Of a stretch of 64,000 nt of DNA, positions 11,272 through 19,125 are shown one piece after another (position 1 is the stretch's first letter; each line of letters opens with the position of its first letter). Origin of the DNA: JAKAGZ01 sp963748105 (GTDB lineage: Bacteria; Bacteroidota; Ignavibacteria; Ignavibacteriales; Ignavibacteriaceae). The translations under genes and the position numbers were made by a program. The DNA lies in contig CAVVHP010000011.1 of NCBI GenBank assembly GCA_963748105.1, positions 62,001-126,000 on the forward strand, given 5' to 3'. The notes beneath the pieces are model-generated. The model worked only from the letters and a program-made list of their open reading frames with translations. It searched no databases and was not told the DNA's origin.

Positions 11272-12029
11272 TCGTTTCCTTTTAGTTCTTTTTCCATAAG
11301 TCCTAATATTTCAACAATTAATTTTTGGGCTTTTACTTGTTTTTCTTTTAGTTCTAATAAAAAGTTAATGTGGTTCTCAGTCATATTTTCAAATTGCACA
11401 TTTCCCAATAACGCCCTATTATCTATATCAAAACCCGATTTAGGGAACTTAAACCCTGAAAAAGAATTGCTTATTTCATCTACATTGAGCCAACTGCCAT
11501 GTTTTATGATATAATTTATAATAATTAAATTGTAATTTGTTAACACTTCTTCACTGTATTTTATATAGTCCAGGGCAGGTTTCCAGGACGACAATTTGTT
11601 CCTTAATTGGGCATTACTGATAATATCCAATCGGCCGGAGTTTATTAAGTCGTCCAAAAAACCGTTTTGAGGATAGTAATGCGGCGTGGTTGCAATATTA
11701 TTAAGCAGTTTGTTAAATTCATCTTTCGATTTTGGCTTAGGCTTTGCACCTGTATGGTTTAGGATTTCCATACCTATTTCAACAAAAAAATTGGTCTTTA
11801 AAATAAGTGAGTCTAACTGATTTTTGTTATAACTGAAGTCTTGTTTAAGGTTTATAAGCGCATTGTGCTCTTCCGCTTTCTGGTCCTTATTTTTATTCCA
11901 GTTGTTAACCTGTAGTGCAATTAAGATTCCAATAACTACAAGAATTATTTCTCCGATAGCATAGCGCAGGTATTTGGCCACGCTATTTTCAGCGGCAAGT
12001 TTTTGGCGGACGTTTCTAAAAATTTTCAT
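11268..12029 (-). CDS. DUF6090-like membrane protein, array copy 2
   Basis: 253 residues with the conserved N-terminus and membrane helix (about 20-42), followed by a helical region with 'GFLDDLINSGRLDIISNAQLRNKLSSW'-like spacing. A related 'NSG.I..I.N..L...L..W' signature recurs in copies 4 and 5 and is the best conserved part of the variable region. Second-to-last intact gene of the leftward operon. Confidence 0.8.
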   Translation of the reverse strand: MKIFRNVRQKLAAENSVAKYLRYAIGEIILVVIGILIALQVNNWNKNKDQKAEEHNALINLKQDFSYNKNQLDSLILKTNFFVEIGMEILNHTGAKPKPKSKDEFNKLLNNIATTPHYYPQNGFLDDLINSGRLDIISNAQLRNKLSSWKPALDYIKYSEEVLTNYNLIIINYIIKHGSWLNVDEISNSFSGFKFPKSGFDIDNRALLGNVQFENMTENHINFLLELKEKQVKAQKLIVEILGLMEKELKGNE

Positions 12030-12042
12030 TGATTAGCTTTAA

Positions 12043-13091
12043 TTAATTATTTGTTACTTTTTTAAATTTAAGCGCATCTGTATCACCATCAATTACCTTA
12101 AGTTCTCCTGTTTTGCCGAATCTGATCAGCTTGGGATCATTTACAAAAAAGAACGTTGAGTTTTTAAAATAATAGACCGGGATTTTTTCATTTGTCCTTT
12201 TTGCTGTAAAAAATAGTTGATTCCCACTTTTAGTGATTTCTATTCGATCTCCCATTTCTGTTCGTGGAGGACCGTAAAACTGCTGATAACTGCCGACATA
12301 CCGGTCGATAATTTTCTTATCCTTTAAGGTATAGCTTATATAGTCGGGGGTTTTATCTTCATTCCCTAAAACACGGGCAATCGCCAGGTAGGCATCAATG
12401 GCATGTTTTTCTGAATTTACAGGCTGCCCCGGAGAGATTTCTCTCATCGTTTAATGTCGTGCATACTTGTTCCCTGTATTGGGGGTTTGTCAGGTAAAAA
12501 TTGATTGCAACATCACTGTGCACTCCCTTAAAACTATCTTCGACAAACCAGCTTTTCTTCCTGGATAAATCATCCGCATTACGATAGACGGTTCTCTGAT
12601 ATCGCTGATTCAGAACATCAATTCTGGTCTTCATCTTTATGTATAAGTAGTTCAATTTATCCAGTATCGGGGCATACTTTCGGGGGATTTCTTCGGAATT
12701 TTGTATGAGATTATTGAATGCGATTGAGTTCAAGTCAAAGTTATCATAATAAAAGGGGGCAAAAAGTGTGCGGTTAAATCCAATGTCGTTTTTGTAATCG
12801 CTATAAGTCAGTTTATTATTTAAAATCAGGTTCTTTACAGAATCCCTTTTGATGAAACGCTCAATTACCCCGTCAGAATTCAGGATGTTTACAGCCAGTT
12901 CCGACTGAACGTTTTTGAGATTGGCAATAATCTTTTGATTTAGTTTCCGGTTTTCATTCCAGTTATTCACCTGCAGGGCTATGAGAATTCCGATAACAAC
13001 AAGAAATATTTCACCAATTGCATAACGTAAATATGCCATTACTTTATTTTCGGCTGCAAGTTTTTGTCGTGACATTTCTAAATATTTTCAT
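12043..13091 (-). CDS. DUF6090-like membrane protein with extra C-terminal domain, array copy 3 (two frameshifts)
   Basis: About 349 residues if two breaks are repaired: one near 13072-13076, just after 'MKIFRNV', and one near 12395-12447. The family N-terminus and helix are present. Unlike the other copies it has about 90 extra residues, beginning 'IIDRYVGSYQQFYGPP' and continuing with 'IEITKSGNQLFF', which resembles the small beta domain called DUF3471 seen at the end of beta-lactamase-like proteins. The fusion point lies near the second frameshift, so the arrangement should be confirmed before interpretation. Confidence 0.6.
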
Positions 13092-13105
13092 TGGCTGTAC
13101 TTTTG

Positions 13106-13861
13106 TTATTTTTCTTTTAGTTTAATTTCAATCAAAGCTAAAATCTCATCCTGAAACTTGTATAGCTCTCTTGCTGCATCCAGTATATCTCTGGCATCAA
13201 TTATTCTGTTTGACACCAAACTCTCAAATCCTATGTCTGATAATAATTTATACTTTGAATATTTAAACTTACTGCTCGCTTTAATTTCATTCCCAAAGTA
13301 TTTTAGTATTCTTTTAAATGGATATTTCCCTTTGATATATGGTACTACCTGTTCAAAAACATCTCTTTCAGTCCATTTATATGCATTATTGTATTCATCT
13401 AATAAGCTGTTCCAGGAAGAAAGTTTTGAACTTAATTCGTTGCTTTTTATCAAGGTTATTTTTCCGGAATTTATTGTGGAATTAATAACACCGTCATTAG
13501 GTGAATAATGAGGCAACCAGCTTAATCCATACATGAGAGAGTCAAGAGTGCTGTCATTTATCTCATCCGGGTTTGGTGATAAATTAGAGTTTAACTCCTT
13601 CAATAATTTTAAAACTTTGCTGTGCTTATTTATTTCTATGGAAAGAAGTGTCTGATTTTCAGCCATTTCTGTCTTTAAGGACTTTAGAATAATCACTTCC
13701 TGTCCGTGATTTATCCGGTTTTCATTCCAGTTGTTAACCTGCAGGGCTATTAAAATTCCTATTACCACAAGAAGAATTTCCCCAATGGCGTAGCGCAAGT
13801 AAGCCATTACTTTGTTTTCGGAGGCAAGTTTTTGACGGATGTTTCTGAAGATTTTCATCAT
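13106..13861 (-). CDS. DUF6090-like membrane protein, array copy 4
   Basis: 251 residues: conserved amphipathic N-terminus ('KIFRNIRQKLASENKVMAY'), membrane helix, then a variable helical domain with 'GVINSTINSGKITLIKSNEL'. The start overlaps the stop of copy 5 (ATGATGA), as at the copy 1/2 junction. Confidence 0.8.
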   Translation of the reverse strand: MMKIFRNIRQKLASENKVMAYLRYAIGEILLVVIGILIALQVNNWNENRINHGQEVIILKSLKTEMAENQTLLSIEINKHSKVLKLLKELNSNLSPNPDEINDSTLDSLMYGLSWLPHYSPNDGVINSTINSGKITLIKSNELSSKLSSWNSLLDEYNNAYKWTERDVFEQVVPYIKGKYPFKRILKYFGNEIKASSKFKYSKYKLLSDIGFESLVSNRIIDARDILDAARELYKFQDEILALIEIKLKEK

Positions 13862-14662
13862 TGGTTTAATTCTGTTTCAATATGTTTTAACAATTGTTTT
13901 GCTTTTGCCTTTAATTTCTCATCGCCTGCTTTTTGTAAATCGGACAAACCATTTCTAAAAACAACATCATTAATGAACTCCAGTCTCAATTTTGGTTCAT
14001 TGAGATTTTGAATTGCAATGGTTTTCAGGTTATTATCTTTAACAGTAATAAAATTCAATGAGAAATTTTCTGGAATTTTTCCTCTCATTCTTTTGGAAAA
14101 AGAATAAGTAGCAAAGTTGCTGTTCTTCATCACGTTTCTTACAACAATCTGGTCTACAAGATTGGTGTTATTATTAACTGTATTCGAGGCGAACCCGTTT
14201 ATAAAACGGTTAAATTCCATAAGTTCCTTTTTTAGTGATTCATTATCAATAATATTGATGTCTCCCGAATTTATCATTTCCAAAAGTGTTGTATTGGCGT
14301 TGGTAAAGCTCATTCTTATACTCAGGTCGTTTATTTTCGGGAAATATGGAGTCCATTTTTTTGAACCCGTTATTTTGCTCATAATGTGCCACTATGTCTT
14401 TGCAATCCTGAATGATAATATTTTCAAAATCGATATAGTTGTTCTGCAGCTGTATTTGTTTTTTTAAATCAATACTTAAATCTTGTAGATAGATGGTTTC
14501 CTGTTTTTTTTGTTTCCGGTGTTCATTCCAGTTATTTACCTGTAAAGCAATCAGAATTCCAATTACTACAAGAAATATTTCACCGATTGCATAGCGTAAG
14601 TAAGCCATTACTTTATTTTCGGACATGAGTTGTCTACGAACATTTCTAAAGATTTTTGCCAT
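13858..14662 (-). CDS. DUF6090-like membrane protein, array copy 5 (frameshift)
   Basis: About 268 residues once an A7 run (T7 on the top strand, 14356-14362) is read as six. This joins 'NNGFKK' to 'WTPYFPKINDLSIRM' and restores the family's 'LLEMINSGDINIIDNESL' element. The N-terminus begins MAKIFRNVRRQL. The repair at a homopolymer makes sequencing error the simplest explanation. Confidence 0.75.
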
Positions 14663-14676
14663 TTTCTGTACTTTCG

Positions 14677-15450
14677 TTATTTTTTCAATTTATCAAGTTC
14701 TTCTTGAATTCTTTTAATAGTATAATCAATTTTAATAATTGTTTCAGTTTCTAAATCTACTTTTCTACTTCTATTGTAAAGTGTGAGCTGTAAAACTTTT
14801 ACTAACTGATTGTCCCTCAAAAATTTGTGGTAATCTTTTATTCTCAATTTTTGAACTGTTATGCTGTCTGCATATTTAAAACCATACTTTTTGGTTTGAT
14901 TATAATCTGCAAAAAAATATTTATCCTGATAAGGGAATAATATATTTTTAATGCTGTGATCAGAATTTTTATCTCCCAATTCATCATCAAAACGCCTGAG
15001 GTCTATTTCATACAAATCTGTTATTCTGATTCGAAGACTATCATTAGACAGAATATCTAAACCGATATTTTTTAAACTCTCAAAAGCACTTGTTTGAGGA
15101 ATTATTTGAAAATCATCACCCGACCTTGCAAATTTGCTATATATGGTTTTAGAATACGGTTCTTTTTTAACGATATCATAAATAAGACTTTGAGTGGATT
15201 TAATTATTTCTTTATGCTTGGTAATAGTGTTCAGGATTTCTTTTTTGGTTTGAAATAAATCGCTTTTTAGTTCACTATAAATTTCTATTTCCTGTTTTAG
15301 TAATTTTCGGTTTTCATTCCAATTATTAATTTGTAGAGCAATTAAAATCCCTATTACTACAAGAATAATCTCTCCAATAGCATAGCGTAAATACCCCATC
15401 ATTTTATTTTCAGAGGCAAGTTTTTGTCGTACATTTCTAAATATTTTCAT
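14677..15450 (-). CDS. DUF6090-like membrane protein, array copy 6
   Basis: 257 residues, intact. Conserved N-terminus and membrane helix ('IGEIILVVIGILIALQINN') are followed by a lysine-rich helical domain with 'SAFESLKNIGLDILSNDSLR', the equivalent of the NSG element of copies 2, 4 and 5. It is 20 bases from copy 7, in the same operon. Confidence 0.8.
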   Translation of the reverse strand: MKIFRNVRQKLASENKMMGYLRYAIGEIILVVIGILIALQINNWNENRKLLKQEIEIYSELKSDLFQTKKEILNTITKHKEIIKSTQSLIYDIVKKEPYSKTIYSKFARSGDDFQIIPQTSAFESLKNIGLDILSNDSLRIRITDLYEIDLRRFDDELGDKNSDHSIKNILFPYQDKYFFADYNQTKKYGFKYADSITVQKLRIKDYHKFLRDNQLVKVLQLTLYNRSRKVDLETETIIKIDYTIKRIQEELDKLKK

Positions 15451-15469
15451 TATTTAAATAGATAGTGTT

Positions 15470-16189
15470 TTAATGAAGTTCTTTATCAATCAGCTGAATC
15501 AGATGTTTTGTTTTTTCTTGGAGGTCCCGGCAGAGCCTGTAGATAGTTTGAGATACCAATTTTCTGATTACAAGCTGATTTTTTAGTTCCATTCGCTTTT
15601 CCGGACTGATCTTTTGGACCCTATCAATTTGTCCATACCTGTTCAATTTGATGTTCAGGGAATTACTGGTAACAAAAGCGCCAAATTGACTATCGATATT
15701 AAACAAATTGTCATTATTGATTACCTGTGTGACATAATCCAATCGTTGATAATACCTCACAATTGCATTTTGCAGACTATAATTTCTGATCAGCTTTTTC
15801 CCCCCAGTGTTATCCATACTGATATAACTTGTTTTATTTTCTACAAAAGTCAGGCGTGAAGATAAGGTTATCAGAAGAGCATTCAGTTTTTCTGCTGATA
15901 ATGAATCTGATAGAAATAAAGCGGCCGTATCGGTTTCTGCAACTTTGGCGCTTTCAAATTGAAGCTGCTCGTTGATTATTCCCTGCTGTAAAACCAAATC
16001 TGATTTTATATTTTCCAAAGTGGTTATTTCGAGTTTATGGTTCTGGATATCTTCTTTCCAGTTATTCACCTGTAAAGCAATTAGAATTCCAATCACTACA
16101 AGAAATATTTCACCGATTGCATAATGTAAGTATGCCATTACTTTGTTTTCGGCTGCTAGTTTTTGTCTTACATTTCTAAAAACTTTCAT
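15470..16189 (-). CDS. DUF6090-like membrane protein, array copy 7
   Basis: 239 residues, intact. Conserved N-terminus and helix, then a divergent domain with no clear NSG element. The start ATG overlaps the TAA of copy 8 (TAATG), a third coupled junction that supports one polycistronic message. Confidence 0.8.
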   Translation of the reverse strand: MKVFRNVRQKLAAENKVMAYLHYAIGEIFLVVIGILIALQVNNWKEDIQNHKLEITTLENIKSDLVLQQGIINEQLQFESAKVAETDTAALFLSDSLSAEKLNALLITLSSRLTFVENKTSYISMDNTGGKKLIRNYSLQNAIVRYYQRLDYVTQVINNDNLFNIDSQFGAFVTSNSLNIKLNRYGQIDRVQKISPEKRMELKNQLVIRKLVSQTIYRLCRDLQEKTKHLIQLIDKELH

Positions 16190-16903
16190 TATTTAATGTC
16201 CTTATTAATCAGGTTTCTGATTTCAGTAATTTTATTAAGTGCGTTTTCTTCACCCCTAATCAAACCACTTCTATTATCTTTATATAATTTAAAGAGCGTT
16301 ATGGTAGATGGTTTTTCAAAAAATACTTCGGAATTTACAGGCTGACAGTAACCAGACCAATGATAGTCTTTAAAATCTTGCTTGAGTATTGGAACCCAAT
16401 CATTATTAAATGAAAACTCGACGTCATTTAATTCCTGGTATAGTTGAAATAAATTTTCATCATAATAGGATATTAATGCCATTTGCAGCGTTTTATCCGA
16501 GATGTTTTCCAGGCCTTTGGACTTCAACATTTCATAAGCGCTGGATTGGGACCTGAACCGCTCAAAACATATAATCTTTCCCATCCAGTAGTTCAAACTA
16601 TCATTATTAAAGTTTTTTAATTTAACCTGTTTTAATAAGCTATCAGTTAAACCAATAGCCAGTTTTGTTTTAGACAGTTCAGAAGATAATGAAACCGAAT
16701 CCTGTGCAAGGTTCTGGTCGATAAGCGCAAGAATCTCATGCTCAAACTTTGTGTCTTTTCTGTCCCTCATTCCAGTTATTTACCTGCAGGGCGATTAAAA
16801 TTCCAATTACAACAAGAAAAATTTCACCAATAGCATAGCGCAGGTATTTGGCCACGCTATTTTCGGCGGCAAGTTTTTGACGGACCTTTCTGAATATTTT
16901 CAT
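16189..16903 (-). CDS. DUF6090-like membrane protein, array copy 8, first gene of the operon (frameshift)
   Basis: About 238 residues from the ATG at 16903. The N-terminus (MKIFRKVRQKLAAEN) and helix are intact. The frame breaks right after 'NNWNE' at a three-base C run (16764-16766); dropping one base continues into 'DRKDTKFEHEIL'. The variable domain has 'SSAYEMLKSKGLENISDKTL', like copy 6. As the upstream-most member it should follow the operon promoter, which I could not identify with confidence in the repeat-bearing sequence to its right. Confidence 0.75.
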
Positions 16904-16935
16904 AGTGCAATTAACTCATTATTTTTTTGTTTTTC

Positions 16936-16964
16936 GTAGAGACGCTTCGCCGAAGCGTCTCTAC
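16936..16964. repeat. GTAGAGACG-family palindrome, 29 bp
   Basis: Two perfect 14-base arms (GTAGAGACGCTTCG and its complement) around one C. It lies upstream of the DUF6090 operon, and just downstream of the phosphatase remnant. Confidence 0.9.
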
Positions 16965-16968
16965 ATTA

Positions 16969-17064
16969 TTATTTCACTTTAATAACAACAACCGTCACAT
17001 CGTCTTTGGGTAGTTTGCCGTCAGACCATTCGTTTACCGATCTTATTAAATCTGCTTTAATTTA
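16969..17064 (-). pseudogene. 3'-end remnant of a SpoIIE/PP2C phosphatase gene
   Basis: An open leftward stretch of about 30 codons ends '...LPKDDVTVVVIKVK' and stop, matching the terminal 'DDVTFVVIKVK' of the three phosphatases at 288-10181. A stop at about 17062-17064 closes it upstream and no start exists. It implies a fourth phosphatase once stood here, on the far side of the DUF6090 array. Confidence 0.65.
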
Positions 17065-17284
17065 TTTCGTTTAAGAATAAACACACGTCCGCAGAATCAC
17101 CATTATATGATCTTTCCCGGGTGTGTATAAAGGGTTTAGGCTAAGTGACTTATGTAAATAACTTAACTATAAATTCCGAAAAGCACTAATAGAAAGTTAT
17201 TTTCAAAAAGATATTTTCCCCTTGACACGTAACCAGAAAGTTACTTATATTTGAGTAACCAGTTAGTTACTAAAGGATGTGAAA
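17065..17284 (+). promoter_or_regulatory. Promoter and twin operator of the first arsR module
   Basis: TTGACA at 17222-17227 and TATATTTG at 17246-17253, with 18 bases between, fit a Bacteroidota-type promoter (TAnnTTTG). Two 16-base palindromes, GTAACcagaaaGTTAC (17229-17244) and GTAACcagttaGTTAC (17255-17270), lie 26 bases apart: one fills the spacer and one sits just downstream of the -10. This placement would let the encoded ArsR-type protein block its own promoter. The sequence left of 17222 shows nothing recognisable. Confidence 0.75.
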
Positions 17285-17595
17285 ATGGCCTATAAAATAG
17301 ATGATGTCTTTTCGGCGCTGGCAGATCAGAACCGGAGACAGATACTGACGATGCTTGCCGATAAGGAATTAACGGTAAACTCTATATCAGAGAAATTCAA
17401 ATTCAGCCGGCCGGCAGTTTCAAAACATTTAAAGGTTTTACTGAAAACCAATCTCGTGGTTTCGCGCCGGGAAGGCAGGGAAAGGTATTACAACATTAAT
17501 GTTGAACCTTAAATGAAGTAAAAGACTGGCTGAAGATTTATGATAAATTCTGGGATAAGAGATTAAATGCATTAAAAAATTATCTGGAGAAATAA
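17285..17595 (+). CDS. ArsR/SmtB-family transcriptional repressor (frameshift)
   Basis: About 103 residues. A winged helix with recognition helix around 'SRPAVSKHLKVLLKTNLV' and wing 'RREGRERYYNI'. ATG 17285 is preferred over GTG 17279 because the AAAGGA at 17272-17277 is then seven bases away. The frame closes early at 17512. One lost base near 17508-17511 would continue as 'LNEVKDWLKIYDKFWDKRLN', the standard end of the AHSA1-linked subgroup. No metal-binding Cys pairs are seen, so it probably does not sense metal. First gene of the module that includes two AHSA1 proteins and DoxX. Confidence 0.8.
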
Positions 17596-17597
17596 TT

Positions 17598-18026
17598 ATG
17601 CCTGATGAAAAACCAATTGTAAAAGAGATAACTGTAAATGCATCTCTTTCAAAGGTATGGAAAGCAATAACTGATAAAAATGAAATGAAAAAGTGGTATT
17701 TCGATCTCAAGGAATTTAATCCCGAGGTCGGTTTTGAGTTCCGGTTAATGGGCGGACCATCTAAAGACCGGCAGTACCAGCACATTTGCGAGATAACAGA
17801 AGTTGAAGAAAATAACAAACTAAAATACAGCTGGAGATACGACGGTTATCCGGGCAAATCGTTTGTAACGTTTGAATTATTTGAAGAAGGAGAGAACACC
17901 AGAATTAAATTAACTCACACAGGCCTGGAAACATTCGGAACAGAAAACCCGGATTTTGCAAAAGAGAATTTCGAAGCCGGCTGGGAAGCAATTATCCGTA
18001 CAAATCTTAAAAATTATTTTGAATAA
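17598..18026 (+). CDS. SRPBCC/AHSA1-domain protein
   Basis: 142 residues, one START-like hydrophobic-pocket domain: N-terminal 'VKEITVNASLSKVWKAITD' and C-terminal 'GWEAIIRTNLKNYF'. It starts two bases after the restored arsR stop. Family members bind small hydrophobic ligands or act like the Hsp90 activator Aha1; no specific ligand can be assigned. Its place after an ArsR-type gene is a common bacterial arrangement. Confidence 0.85.
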   Translation: MPDEKPIVKEITVNASLSKVWKAITDKNEMKKWYFDLKEFNPEVGFEFRLMGGPSKDRQYQHICEITEVEENNKLKYSWRYDGYPGKSFVTFELFEEGENTRIKLTHTGLETFGTENPDFAKENFEAGWEAIIRTNLKNYFE

Positions 18027-18066
18027 TTACGAAACAGATTAAATAATAATATTTAAAGGAACATAA

Positions 18067-18483
18067 ATGGAAAAGATCGAGAAGAAGGTGAAAATTAATG
18101 CATCTGCGGAAAAAGTGTGGGCTGCATTGACGGAACAGGATAAGCTTGGGGAATGGATGTTGATGCCAACGACATTTGAACCGGTTGTCGGGAAGGAATT
18201 TACTTTTAAGGCTGAAAGTTCGGAAAAGTGGGACGGATTGATTCATTGTACAGTGAAAGAAGTTGAAGTGAACAGGAAACTCGTTTATACCTGGAATCCC
18301 GGGATAGATGCGGAAACACTTGTAAGCATTTCGATTTCGGAAACAGAGGGCCAAACCGAGCTTACCTTGATTCACACAGGATGGGAGAAACTTCCGGCAG
18401 AAATGAGACCTAAATTACTCAAAGACCACAGTAAAGGTTGGGATGAAAGAATTTATCGGAAACTTCCCGAATTATTTTCTTAA
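18067..18483 (+). CDS. SRPBCC/AHSA1-domain protein
   Basis: 138 residues, second AHSA1 paralogue of the module, with 'KKVKINASAEKVWAALTEQ' at the start and 'HSKGWDERIYRKLPELF' at the end. It follows the first paralogue by 40 bases with an AAGGA ribosome site. Same fold, about a third alike by eye, so probably a different ligand. Confidence 0.85.
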   Translation: MEKIEKKVKINASAEKVWAALTEQDKLGEWMLMPTTFEPVVGKEFTFKAESSEKWDGLIHCTVKEVEVNRKLVYTWNPGIDAETLVSISISETEGQTELTLIHTGWEKLPAEMRPKLLKDHSKGWDERIYRKLPELFS

Positions 18484-18492
18484 TTATACAAT

Positions 18493-18542
18493 TGTAGAGA
18501 CGGGGCATCCCGGCAGGCCGGGACAGATTGTCCGTCTCTACA
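18493..18542. repeat. Expanded GTAGAGACG palindrome with nested hairpin
   Basis: Outer arms TGTAGAGACGG and CCGTCTCTACA. The centre holds a second hairpin, CCCGGCAGGCCGGG, as if a smaller repeat had inserted at the dyad. It follows the AHSA1 stop and could serve as a terminator. Confidence 0.8.
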
Positions 18543-18635
18543 AATTAATTTTTATCATTTCGATTTAGCAATAAATTAAATACATTAATACCAGAATATA
18601 TTCCGGAGTTCTTCAAACCAAACAGGGGAGGATTT

Positions 18636-19082
18636 ATGAACTCACTTCAACGAATTGAATACTGGGCTGATCACCACCATCCAATCTGGCTCGACCTTAT
18701 AAGAATCATATTTGGTCTGCTGCTTATCACAAAAGGCATCGCTTTTATATATAACAGGGAAGAAATAGTAAAAATGCTTGCGGAAAGAAGCACCGAAATG
18801 TCGGAGTTCGTGGCTTTTTACGCCGGGCATTATGTGATTGTTGCGTTAATTGTCGGCGGACTTTTTGTAACCATAGGATTTATTACCCGCTGGGCACTGC
18901 TGTTTCAACTGCCGGCAATTATTGGTGAAATATTTATGTCGGACTTCCATAAAGAATTATTTGTGCTGAACTCCGAACTAAATTATTTGATTTTAATTTT
19001 AGTGCTGATGATATTCTTTATTCTGTATGGATCAGGAAAGATTTCTTTTGATCACTGGCTGATGAGATGGAAAGAGGAATAA
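18636..19082 (+). CDS. DoxX-family membrane protein
   Basis: 148 residues with four predicted membrane helices ('LIRIIFGLLLITKGIAFI', 'YVIVALIVGGLFVTIGFIT', 'LFQLPAIIGEIFM', 'YLILILVLMIFFILYGSG') and a long loop after the first. A strong ribosome site (AGGGGAGGA) precedes the ATG. DoxX-like proteins are linked to redox homeostasis, but their chemistry is unsettled. It may belong with the preceding ArsR/AHSA1 genes, though a repeat separates them. Confidence 0.8.
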   Translation: MNSLQRIEYWADHHHPIWLDLIRIIFGLLLITKGIAFIYNREEIVKMLAERSTEMSEFVAFYAGHYVIVALIVGGLFVTIGFITRWALLFQLPAIIGEIFMSDFHKELFVLNSELNYLILILVLMIFFILYGSGKISFDHWLMRWKEE

Positions 19083-19088
19083 ATTACA

Positions 19089-19117
19089 GTAGAGACACGG
19101 GCATGCCGCGTCTCTAC
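19089..19117. repeat. GTAGAGACG-family palindrome
   Basis: GTAGAGACACGGGCATG and CCGCGTCTCTAC arms, one mismatch region. It lies between the converging DoxX and protease genes, where it could terminate transcription both ways. Confidence 0.8.
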
Positions 19118-19125
19118 AGATTTGA

